A stretch of 64,000 nt of DNA, taken from Aquanectria penicillioides. Its lineage: Eukaryota > Ascomycota > Sordariomycetes > Hypocreales > Nectriaceae. This document shows, piece after piece, positions 34,965-44,636 of this stretch. The position numbers and the translations under genes were made by a program. The stretch lies in the NCBI GenBank assembly GCA_003415625.1, contig PYIU01000004.1, positions 4,650,001 to 4,714,000 on the forward strand, given 5' to 3'. A model generated the notes under the pieces. That model made no database searches. It was not told the DNA's origin and saw only the letters and a program-made list of their open reading frames with translations. Each line of letters starts with the position of its first letter. Within the stretch, counting starts at the first letter, position 1.

Positions 34965-35864
34965 ATGCGCTCTCAAGATGACTTTGCCCAAGGCTTCACG
35001 ACGGACATCTTCCAGGCGTCCCTAGACGAAGGCATCATCCGTGAAAAGAACGATGCCTTCGACGAGATTCAGCGCAGCGTCATAACCGACCGTGGCTTGA
35101 CAAGCCCCTACAAAGTACAAGCCTTGCTCAGTGCTTGCATACATGGTACCTTGGACCCCGAATCCAAGAAGCCAGCTTCCCTGATCGTTGTCGACTATCA
35201 GCTCGAGGCCATGGACGGCGTCTTCACCTCGGCCACCACCAGCTTCACCTTCAGCGAGTATACCGGGTCTAATCGCAACGATGGAGATCCCGTATCGGCT
35301 CCAGCGGTTCTCGCGTATGGACCGTTTGAATATCTCGCTAAGCTCAATCCGTCGACAGGGACCCAAGGATCCAAGAACAGTCAGGAGCTGGACATCAAGC
35401 CCGAAGTTGCCGGGACCAGCGTCGGCGGCCCCAAGTTTGCACACGAGAGCGAGTCCAGCCATGAGCAGCGGTACTTTGAGCGAGGCAGAGCCGGGCGCCA
35501 TTTCGATCACGGCCGAGCGCACAACGTGTGGTGGAACCTCGTGTACAACCGCAGCCAGAAGCTGTCCATCACGCCCAAGTTCCGTGTTGCAATGCTCGTC
35601 GAGCGTAAGAGCGAGTCCAAGTTCCAGGCCGAATTTAAGATCGCAGCCCACGGCGGTTTTGGCTACGTGATCCAGGAGCTAAAAGACAAATGGTTTTACA
35701 AGACGGCCATTGATGACCCTATCATCTTTGATCCCTGCAGGGGAGCCATAGGGGACTTGGAAGGTGTCGATTCGACGCGTTTGGGTCTTCTCAGAAAGCG
35801 AGAGAGGCTGGAGGCTCTTGTTTCTGTACCCGGCTTAGAATCCATCATTCCGCCAACAACTTAG
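34965..35864 (+). CDS. Conserved fungal protein of unknown function, beta-rich
   Basis: Intronless 299-residue protein; I cannot name a domain. The start at 34965 (CGAAATGCGC) is the first ATG of the frame. The N-terminal ~70 residues look helical; the middle alternates hydrophobic and polar residues (SLIVVDYQLEA, FTSATTSFTFSEY). A Gly/Ser-rich stretch (GTSVGGPKFAHESESSHEQ) is followed by HFDHGRAHNVWWNLVYN and PKFRVAMLVERKSESKFQAEF, a pattern I have seen in many uncharacterised fungal proteins. There is no signal peptide or transmembrane helix. It lies divergent from an S8 protease and near an NLR, so an effector role in the same response is a reasonable but untested guess. Confidence 0.75.
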   Translation: MRSQDDFAQGFTTDIFQASLDEGIIREKNDAFDEIQRSVITDRGLTSPYKVQALLSACIHGTLDPESKKPASLIVVDYQLEAMDGVFTSATTSFTFSEYTGSNRNDGDPVSAPAVLAYGPFEYLAKLNPSTGTQGSKNSQELDIKPEVAGTSVGGPKFAHESESSHEQRYFERGRAGRHFDHGRAHNVWWNLVYNRSQKLSITPKFRVAMLVERKSESKFQAEFKIAAHGGFGYVIQELKDKWFYKTAIDDPIIFDPCRGAIGDLEGVDSTRLGLLRKRERLEALVSVPGLESIIPPTT

Positions 35865-36397
35865 CTCGCAAAATAACTAATTTTCTTTTTCATCCAGCTT
35901 TGTTAATGAGGTTACGATAATGGTCCAGGTTGCAACATGTGGGAATTTTTCGAGGGTTGCTCAGGCAGTCAAACTCGGGTGCTGTGTTCAAGTCGAGATT
36001 GAATCTGGCCGATAGGTTCAAGTGATGTGACAGAGTTGACATCAAGATACGTTCAACTTTTGCAGTGTGAAATTTAGCACTTTGTTTCGACATTTTAGTT
36101 TCGGCAATGGCTTCGGGGTACGTGTTAAAGCTGAAATATGACTCTCCATGGTCCACGCTGGAACCTGCGGCTATATAAATACATCGTCATGTTGTTAGGT
36201 CTATGTCAATACGAGATTACTAGTAGTATCAACGAGGGCTGACGCAACACTATGAGAGGAATGAATGGCAGGATGGTCTGGAATTGAAGTTGAATGCACA
36301 ACAATCTATCTCGATGGCCTGTTTCGTACCACTGTCAGCCTCTAATGCTCTGTCGTTAGTAGAATGATGATAGATGGGCCGTGCTGAAAGTGTAGAA
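35865..36397. other. Intergenic, no gene recognised
   Basis: Follows the 34965 gene and precedes the transporter fragment. An 88-codon minus-strand frame at 35890-36156 has no motif support. Confidence 0.35.
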
Positions 36398-36963
36398 CTA
36401 AATGCCATTACCAGCACAGGGAAAACCATCCCGCACAGTTCCATTGGCAAATGCATCAATGATGCCTTGAACACTCGAGTATGTTCCAACACACAGGAAG
36501 AAGATTCCGACAGCAATGAGGAACAAGCTGACTAAAAGTCCAGCCCAATCGACGTTGACATTTTGACGGATGCCAACTCGTGCGTCAGCAGAGCGCATGC
36601 GGAAAAATGCGACGCCCCAGGAGATGAATCCAAACCAAGAGCTGAACAGGGATGGAATAACCGAGAGCACTTATCGTCATCGCTGATGAGTTGTCCCATT
36701 CTCATCTCGGCCGCTGGAAGTGGGAATAATCCTGTTTGAGTGTTTGATTGGCTGGGTTTCTGACAGCTGTTGGTTCAGGATTCGAACTCGTTGCTAATAA
36801 CGGATGTCAGCCTGACAACAAGAGCTTAAGGTTGCCTCATTTGCGAATCTTGGCCAATGGAGACGATGACAATGTTGGAGGGCTTACCACGTTCCTTCAG
36901 ATAGGCAAGAGCTGAGGATAACATAACCATGGTGGGGATAGAACACCAACCGCAAATAATGTC
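36398..36963 (-). pseudogene. Fragment of an amino-acid transporter (AAAP/Mtr-like)
   Basis: The minus strand at 36663-36398 encodes the C-terminal end of a transmembrane amino-acid transporter: FSSWFGFISWGVAFFRMR, a membrane helix LLVSLFLIAVGIFFLCVGTY, and SVQGIIDAFANGTV. A separate piece near 36960-36895 reads CSIPTMVMLSSALAYLKERG, another part of the same kind of protein. The two are in different frames, an in-frame TAA precedes the C-terminal piece, and the first two thirds of the ~450-residue transporter are absent. This is best explained as a decayed remnant. Confidence 0.6.
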
Positions 36964-37778
36964 TTCGTTGGGATGGCAAAGACTTTCTCAGGTCGGCGGG
37001 AAGTTGGCTTGGGGTCGTGCACCGTGTCATGTTGCGACCACCGGAGTTGGATGTCGGCAACCAGTCTCACCAGCCGTGTAGAGCCGTCGCGTGTTCCTGA
37101 GCGATCATTCAGCTAGTTTCTCAAACTAATTCTCAGACACCGGCCCTTGCCTATGGAGTTTCCAAAGTGCCAGCGCCGAGAACAAAAGAACTATCATAAC
37201 CCACGTCCTCTGAGCTTCTAGCCAAAAGACATTGTCATTCTTACTCTACCAAGGTTGATACTACTTATTATATCACAATAGAATTGCTTTTAAAACCCAC
37301 AATAGCACTTGATCTCAACTTCCTCCCTTCATCCCAACCTATCACGTCTCAAGAACCTCAGTAAAAACTGGAGGTACCCCCTCGCCGAAACAAGTAGTAC
37401 TCTAAGTTCTATACTTTCAACACTAGAATTAAGAGGTTACCCTAGAGCTCGATTGTTCTTCTGAAACATTTCAGACGTGATTTGTGTCCAGGCTCGGGAT
37501 AGTAGATCACAGATCACAATTTGGTCATTTGTATTGTGAAAAAGTCATTGCTGAAAATTTAGAATGATACGCCATTCTCTCATGATCCTTGCCTGTCAGA
37601 ACACGTGTTGCTGTCGATCTCACGATCAGAACGACCCAGTATAACAAACTGATGCTTCGAGAATCACTTATGATTTGGTACGGATATAGTTTCTAATAAA
37701 TTGACAGAAAAATCCTCATAACATTGTTCATCGTATCCCATACTTAACTCTCATATCCCATGTCTTGATTGGGGTAGA
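36964..37778. other. Intergenic, no gene recognised
   Basis: Between the transporter fragment and the CFEM-like gene. The sequence is AT-rich after 37230 and has no supported coding region. Confidence 0.4.
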
Positions 37779-38253
37779 TTAGAACGCGACCAGGGCCCCA
37801 AGAGCAAGTATAGCAAATGCGCCGACTGAGGCTACAGTCGGCGCCGTAGCCGGGCTTGCTGTAACCTTGATGGGGCTGCTGCTTGATGAAGCTGTGCTCG
37901 CGTAGGTGTTTTTGACAATAGTACAGATTTCCTCAGCATCTTCGAAAATATCATCTGCAAGGGTATCAGAATAAGAGCGCGGTTCAAATAGAACACAGAG
38001 GGCCCGTGATCTACTGACATATGCGAATGTCTAGTTCCCAACATCGACTCGAGACCTCGTTTACCGAGTGGTTGTATATGGTCTCATAGTTTGACTTTTC
38101 ACACACACAGGAGGTCTGATTCAAGGTGCAATCCGTATACTTGATCGCGTTTGTTTTGATAGTTGAAACCACGCATAGCGGTATGTCATACAATGTCCAG
38201 GGAGCAACAAGACTGATAATGTTGGTAAGAATAAATAAGACTGCGGCCCGCAT
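37779..38253 (-). CDS. CFEM-like small cysteine-rich GPI-anchored protein (2 exons)
   Basis: Exons 38019-38253 and 37955-flanked 37779-37954 (64-nt intron, GTCAGT donor) give 136 residues. Residues 1-18 form a signal peptide. The mature part has CFEM-like spacing: DIPLC, then YTDC-TLNQTSC-VC, a later SRC and EIC. Six cysteines are seen rather than the usual eight, and the position of the haem-ligand Asp is not conserved, so it is a divergent member. The C-terminus is Ser/Pro/Thr-rich, then VGAFAILALGALVAF, a good GPI-attachment signal. CFEM proteins act at the cell surface in haem/iron uptake or host interaction. A second GPI-type surface protein is encoded just upstream on the same strand. 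Confidence 0.75.
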
Positions 38254-38586
38254 GGTAAGATATTAATCGCTAGTTCGTTAGTGGGGAGGAAGATCAGAGA
38301 CATGTAGGAGAGGGCCAAGAAAAGATGGAAAGCGGGAGAAACCTGCACAAACGAAATTTAAGCTTATTGATGGCGTTATTGTGTTTAAGGTGCAGCAGCC
38401 CGTCCTTGACTGGCATTACTAGGGCAAGGATAGTGGTGGTGTGTCTGCATCTGCTGTGATGTCACATCCAACTTTAGCGAGCTGAAACATCGGTTGCATT
38501 GATGGTGGGGGGCCACGCCTGATTGCACATCCGTGGAAGCACTGCCCGTATTTCGTATTGAATCCGAGGAACCAGACATGGGTGTC

Positions 38587-39508
38587 CTACAACGTGATCG
38601 TGGTAACGAACAGGGCTGTTGCCATTGTCCCAAATAGTGAGAGGAAACTGGGCGGCATTCTGCTGCCAGCACCGGAATATTCACTCTTTTCTCCTTGCTG
38701 AGGCTTGACGCAGTACATTTTGGTTCCCGTAGGCTCTCTGCTCAAAATGACGGGCCATGTGGTGTTCATGGCCTTCTCTGCTGCATCCGCTGTCACTTGG
38801 GTTCCCATGCTGGTCGTGTCTGAACCAAAGCTGAAGATGTTGAACCAGCCGTTGGTGCCTGTTGTAACCTCTGCAATTTCACTAGTTAGCTGCATCATCA
38901 CCATCGAGATTACCGGCGGCGGCATCACCGTCGTGACGGCCGTGATGTTGGAGATGGATACGGGGAAACATACCGAAAACCCAAACGGACTCATTGATTG
39001 CTACATTGTCAGATATGTAGGGGCTGCACCTGTCAGGAAACCGCCTGAGCTTGCAACCGCTATCTATTGATCCTCCGTATATCGAATTGATGTCGTCATA
39101 GCAGCCTTTGCTGATCATGTCACACTCGAGATCCCCGTTTCCTGACTCGGTAACGTTTGGGCGAAAAATGTCGTGAAAAACGTAGACGCAGGTTGTTGTA
39201 TTCTGCTGAATTTGGTCCCTATTTGCCAACGAGAGGACCGTCATCTGCGTGACGCTCTCCATGAGATTCTCAACTGAGACGTTTGTTCCTACCGAGACGC
39301 CCAGCGTCCATTTTATCCCGAGGCTCACATCGAATAATGAGGTGACTGGTGTAGAGCCATAAGCATCAGGATTGGTGAATGTGTTTTTGAATTCCTTGCT
39401 GGAAATGAAATCTGGTTGAGAGTCCCCCAAAACAAACATGTCATCGAGCCAACTGATCGCGCGGTCAGTGAGCGTCAAGAGCAGCAAGAGTCTCGTAATG
39501 GGAAACAT
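38587..39508 (-). CDS. Predicted GPI-anchored surface glycoprotein of unknown function (2 exons)
   Basis: Exons 38974-39508 and 38587-38870 (103-nt intron, GTATGT donor, TTGCAG acceptor) give 272 residues. The N-terminus MFPITRLLLLLTLTDRAIS is a signal peptide. The mature part has several N-glycosylation sites (NVS, NTT, NVT, NES) and cysteines in GDLECDMISKGCYDD and SGCKLRRFPDRCSPY. The C-terminus ends in a hydrophobic tail, SLFGTMATALFVTTITL, typical of a GPI signal. No known domain is recognised. It lies about 330 bases upstream of the CFEM-like gene on the same strand. Confidence 0.65.
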
Positions 39509-41783
39509 GGCGATTGAATTCCAGCCAGATTGATTCTGCGAGGAGCTACAGAATGCTGTTGGAGTCGAAGGATTAAACTCGGGTTAAAGTACTGTACCCG
39601 CATGCTCCCGGTGATAAGTCGGTCGCAAGAGGATTCTGCTTGCATGGGCAGGGGCATTGATCCAGATAAGTCACCTGTCAACTCTAGCCGACTCGAGTAT
39701 CACGCCCGTCTAGGCGTGGCTCTGTTGGCTATACCCTTGCTTCAGCTGTTGCGTCGGGCTCTTCGGCATGTCGATCCCAAGCCAGTGATAGGAGGATTAA
39801 ATTCAAGGCTGAGTTGTGATTGACATGGCGGGGTTCCTTGCTACCCAAAAATATAAAGATAAAAATAAACGTAGATAGGTGCATAACTTCGGATGAACAA
39901 ACCAAGAGGTTATCTGTGGAGGAATCAAGCAGCCCATCCAATCATTACTAGAATGGGTTTCGACATGGCCACAAATACGCGATGTGGTCTGTCTTCCAGG
40001 GTAAGTAGCCGAGGTCTGAGCAAGGCTAGGATTCTTATCCTTGTACACTCCTCGTTTCATCTTAGGGATTTGTTAGGCTTGTCTTTTTCTCAATCGATAT
40101 CTGAGGTGCAAAAGAGTGATAATATTTGTATATTCATGTTGAAACGCTACTCAGCCTGTTGGTTCTAGCAGAGCCTTGCTGTAGATCCTATTGTGTCTCT
40201 CATCGGTACCATTGCATTTACTGTATGACCAACGCTTTGTCTTGTCAAAGTATATCAACTACACCTCGTACAATCACAAATCAGTCGTCTTCACATGCAC
40301 GTCTGCGAACCAGTACGTTCTTGGTGTGGTCAAGGATTCTTGAACTGGCAAGATTAGACCGAAATGCCTAGCTACTATGACTAGCCGTTCTTTAAGACCA
40401 TGTACAACGCATAGCAGGACGGTATTATAGAGGATCACGGCGTAGACAAGTGCCTTCAAGTCTATAGACCAGCAACACCACATTGCAAGCTTTACTTTAG
40501 CTTCGCTATGCTCAGTGTTGTGACCGTTCTAAACCTATGCAAGGCCATACTGATGTTTTGAGCCTCTTCTGACCTTGGGTGATGCTGTCACCTCATTTCT
40601 CGATATGCCAAACAATCATACACAAGGCATTTGTCTCAAATCCAAAAAGGACTTTGTTCGAGATGGCAAGAAGTTGAGGTGTTGATCATTAACGTGGTCA
40701 TGGCTAATAGCGCGCGGCTCATATTCTTAGTTCTCCATTTCACGCAAAAGGCGCTTTTCACGAACCTCTCTATTGGAATGGAATGGAATAGCTTTGGAGC
40801 AAAGCGTAAAGGCCCTCGGGCCTCTTGCTACCCACAAGGGTAGCAGCGAGAGTCTTCCTTTCTCCAACTTCCATTCCGATACTCGCTTCTTCTCTTGGTA
40901 TTTTCTGGTGGCATACACTGGCTCATCTCCCAGAGCATCTTTCTGGCCTATGTCGAGGTATGTTCGAGCGATTCTGATGCATCATTACAGTACTACTCTG
41001 GAACCCACGATATAAAGACACTAGAATCTGGAGTTGGGCATTGCACATTTTCGTGCTTTGAGGTTGAAACGCCACTGAGAGGGCGAATCTACATTTAGAC
41101 GAGCCCCTTGTGAAAATTTTGGGAGCTACGGACATCTCCGGGACACGGCCGAAAAGGAGAACACAAAGAAACGTTTGACCAGGTGCCACAAAAACATATC
41201 CATCAGCAATTGTTGCTACGGATTCTTCCATCTTCCAATGGCGTCTCCGATTGATTCAATCGTCTTTGTCCAGAGATGATGCAGTCAGCTAGCCTTGCTT
41301 GGTTCGGGGGCTGAGGATTGCTAGCCTCATATTGTTTGTCAATATGCGCCATGGTGAAAGAGTTCAGGCATCTACACGTTTCTGAATTTCCTGCTCATAT
41401 GATACCACAATGCTTGAACGCCATAGAACAGCTTGGAAGTGGTCCGTTGACCGCAAACCAGCCTCTTCCTTTCTCCTCTGATCAAGAACCTGTTTTCCGG
41501 GCTTTGTCAATTTCTCAGACCTAGGAGTCACGCTGAGTGCTGAGTGAAAGAGCGATGCGTGCGACGTGGAGGTTTGCATCCGTCAAAGTGACGGTGAAGA
41601 AAAGCTGACGACGCTTGGTTGTTTAGCTGGTTACATTCCGTCCATAATAAAGCTGGCAGTGCTCCGATGCCTGTATTGTCCATGAAATCCCCAAGCGTTT
41701 TCCCACTTGTTGTCTACTTTCTTGTTGTGGAGCGCTTCTAAATCGATTCAACCACTTTTCCAGAACTACAGTCAGTCATAAAG
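39509..41783. other. 2.3 kb intergenic region without recognised genes
   Basis: Many 60-100 codon frames on both strands, none with motifs or splice partners. The region contains the paired hairpins at 40810-40845. The end near 41760 is the leader of the gene at 41784. Confidence 0.4.
40810..40845. repeat. Two adjacent perfect hairpins
   Basis: AGGCCC-TC-GGGCCT (40810-40823) is directly followed by TGCTACCC-ACAA-GGGTAGCA (40826-40845). Stems are 6 and 8 bp without mismatch. The segment is GC-rich in a less GC-rich gap. Confidence 0.6.
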
Positions 41784-42806
41784 ATGGCTTTTACGGCCAA
41801 TACGACCACACTGCGCCGGGCACTCACTCAGCCCAAGCCCTTCATTCACAGCAAGATTACCGCGAACAAGCATGGCAAACGTGATCAATACCCAGCGGTG
41901 TTTTCGCACAACATCAGGCTTTGGGACGAATTCAATTTGAACAGGCTTAATGAAAGCTATAATCATTTACTTAGCCTCCCTCTTCCAGAACAAAGTCTGG
42001 TGGCACAAAACCCCATTCAAGTGCTGGCCAACAATGACCTCATCAAGTCTGACGATATTCAACACTTGATTGCGTGGAACGATGTAGTGGTCTACCCAAC
42101 GCTCAATTTCGCCAAAGCACAACTCAGACCTCATGATAGGGTTTTGGTGCAACACAAAGTTTCAACTCCCGACAAGTCAACTTTCGCCAAGCTCAATAGC
42201 GAGGGCCAATCTGTCCGAGCGGGCCCCATCATCGCGCTTGACGAATACCCTCTGTCGAACCTGGTGGTTGGTCTGGGCAGACCAAGCTCCAAGTTTAAAG
42301 CGAGAAGACTTGCCAATCACCCAGAGATCGTAAAGAAGGACATGGGCTGGCCACTGAAACAACTCGCAAATCTATGTGAAATTGCATAAACTCGATACAT
42401 GTATATCCAATCAGAGGAAGACCTACTTGTGTGCTGCTTCAGTCTCGCCGATAGTGGGTGTCGGGATGCGGCTGTCATGCCCATCCCATGGACTAGACAC
42501 GGCTGGAATCAGCTCACGACTGACTTGGCGTTGTGGTGGCTTGCAATGCTAGCCATATTAGCCCCTTAGAACCGATCGATTGTGCGAAGCGAGGATTTGG
42601 TCCCTATCAACCATTGGGACCTTATCCATCTCGTCGAAGAACGCAGCTCGGTCCGTCGCCATGGGTACTCCAACTTCGAGCAGCGTATAAATACTACGCC
42701 CGATCCAGCGACCATAGACTTCAACGTGGATTCATTGCTCGATTTCAATGCATATCTTGCTCTTGACCCCTCCAACAACTTTATGAACCTTGGTTCAAAT
42801 GGCTAG
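41784..42806 (+). pseudogene. Gene interrupted by two in-frame stop codons, unknown fungal family
   Basis: The ATG at 41784 opens a 201-codon frame with FIHSKITANKHGKRDQYPAVF, LLSLPLPEQ, HPIQ-like NPIQVLANN and NLVVGLGRPSSKFKAR. The frame stops at TAA 42387-42389, yet the same frame continues sensibly: TRYMYIQSEEDLLVCCFS, then LTTDLALWWLAML, a TAG near 42567, then DLVPINHWDLIHL, RRHGYSNFEQ and a stop at 42806. Together the pieces would make about 340 residues, like a recurring fungal protein type whose function I do not know (some members look nuclease-like). The retained frame and continued family-like sequence beyond both stops argue for a recently inactivated gene. Confidence 0.6.
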
Positions 42807-43224
42807 CTTGAACCTTTTGACCCATTGCTGCTTACAGCCAACCCCTCCAGTGACCGGAGCCCATCTGACAACCGCAGATCATCGACAAGGCGAAGCGAAT
42901 AAAGATTCATGGGGAACTTGTGCGAGGCGACAGCATCACAGTGGCAAGGAAGGGCTTGGGATGGCAATGTGTGACAAGTCGGCCAAGATGTTGGTTACTG
43001 CAGGGCATCATCCATACGTGCTGCGGCATTCTTACAAGCTCATGGCGCTTCCTTTTGTTTTTTCTTATTCGTTCCTTTCACAATCAATCCAAAATCGGCG
43101 CACTAGGTATTTACAATGATCTCAGTGATGTTAGTTCTATTTCTAATTAAACAATGAAAACATGCATCCCGTACCCCACAACGACTTCCTTTCCTTGCCA
43201 AACATCCCCAAACCTCTCAACTTC
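42807..43224. other. Intergenic, no gene recognised
   Basis: Convergent spacer between the pseudogene and the FTA2-like gene. Nothing coding is recognised. Confidence 0.4.
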
Positions 43225-44636
43225 TTAATCTTCCCCCTTCCCCCCATTATCATCTCTGTTGCCCTTTCCAAACGTTTTCCTTGCTCTTCGCGCCAAAATA
43301 CTCAATCGCCTAGGAAGACAGGAGAGTATGGTGTATCTATCCTCTTGAATACGGATAGATAAAGCTATCCCTGTAGCCCCATGCTCTGGGGGTTGAGGCC
43401 GGGCAGATGCGTTCCAGGAGTCTCTTTGCTGCCACTTCATCGCAGTCATACTACCAAATAGCTGGCTTGGTAGTTCGCCGTCGACACACTTTTGAGTCCC
43501 TCTCTTGAGCAATGTGTGCTCTCCCACCATTGTTCTTTGCCCTGATCGCTTTCCTCGCGATGACGGCCTCACACTATTTTTCACAATAGCTCCACTGGTC
43601 TTCCAGTCGTGTTCCATGGGTTTTGAAAAACTGAAGACGCGCTGTTTGACTGGTTTCCTTCGCAAGTTATAGTTGACTCGATAGGGTTCTCTGTGTACAA
43701 GTGCGAAAACGAAGAGTGCACCATGATCAGGATGTTCATCATTCCAATCATCAGCCATCATATCAGAAGCAAGGTAATCGTTTAAATACACCTCAAAGGT
43801 ATATTGCTCCATGGCCTGTATCATCTTTGGGGTGAGGTTCGGTGTCAGCTCTGGAGTCGTGATGAAATGGGATGTGGTTAGGGCCACACTGAAGTTGCAG
43901 AGTTTGCCGTCGATAATCTGAGGGGTTCCAGGGTTAACCCTGATGATTCCAAGCTTCTGAAATTTAATAATGTCTCGGAGGATTTTGCGCAACAGTAGTG
44001 CCCGCAGCGTCCCCTCGTCTAGCAGGCAGCCAAAATCTTTGATGATTCCTCGGATGGAATATCTATATAGACGATCACCCCTGCCAATGAAACGCCCACG
44101 CATCTCATTGTTTGTGTCACTGCAAAAGTCAACATCGCCCTTAAACCCGATGTTGAGATGATGAAACTGTTTCCTCATGGTCTGCTCATGCTCCTCGTCC
44201 AACAAGACATATCCATGGCACTTGACAGCAAGCTCCTCATGGCCAGTTTCTTGGAGACAGCCAAAGACGCGACACTCGCAGCAAAACGGATCCGAGTAGT
44301 TATAAATTGCGCTCATCAATTCCCGATCGTTTAAGTCACGGATGCCTGAAGGGCCCTCCCACTTGTGGTCCCGGGGGAATCTGAAATGCATACACTCAAG
44401 TTAGCATGAAGTTTTCGTCAGAAGTATTTTTTAGCTTAAAACCTTCTCACCAGCTTCAGTGCGTAAATCTGACACAGAATTTTGACCTTGGAGACATGCT
44501 CATAGAGACCTTCCCCAAGGTAGTCGAGGAATTCCATCCGTTGAGGACCCTGGAAGTTGAATGACTAAAGCTTGGGACCGTCGCACAATGGCAACGGTAT
44601 CAAGTCGGCGTGGGATTCAGGCAAGTCTGGGTACAT
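43225..44636 (-). pseudogene. FTA2-like kinase-fold protein with early stop codon
   Basis: Resembles the fungal Sim4-complex FTA2-like family, proteins with a degenerate protein kinase fold that are much expanded in filamentous fungi and mostly not tied to the kinetochore. From ATG 44636 the frame reads 23 codons, hits TAG (44565-44567), then goes on in frame with SFNFQGPQRMEFLDYLGEG, a VSKV strand and YALKLV (kinase-like Lys). An intron at 44381-44442 (GCTAAC branch) leads to DPFCCECRVFGCLQE, LAVKCHGYVLLDEEHE, IRGIIKDFG and LGIIRVNPGTPQIIDGKLCNFSVALT, the relic catalytic region. If translation restarts at ATG 44537 a 416-residue protein missing only the first ~33 residues is still possible, so it may be functional. 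The catalytic HRD and DFG motifs are not intact. Confidence 0.6.

Noticed and set aside
35022..35651. 209-codon antisense frame under the 34965 gene
   Set aside because: The sense frame has the conserved-looking blocks; the antisense one is a shadow.
36775..36860. tRNA-like B-box (minus strand GAGTTCGAATCCTG)
   Set aside because: The T-stem does not pair well, no A-box at the right distance and no acceptor stem were found.
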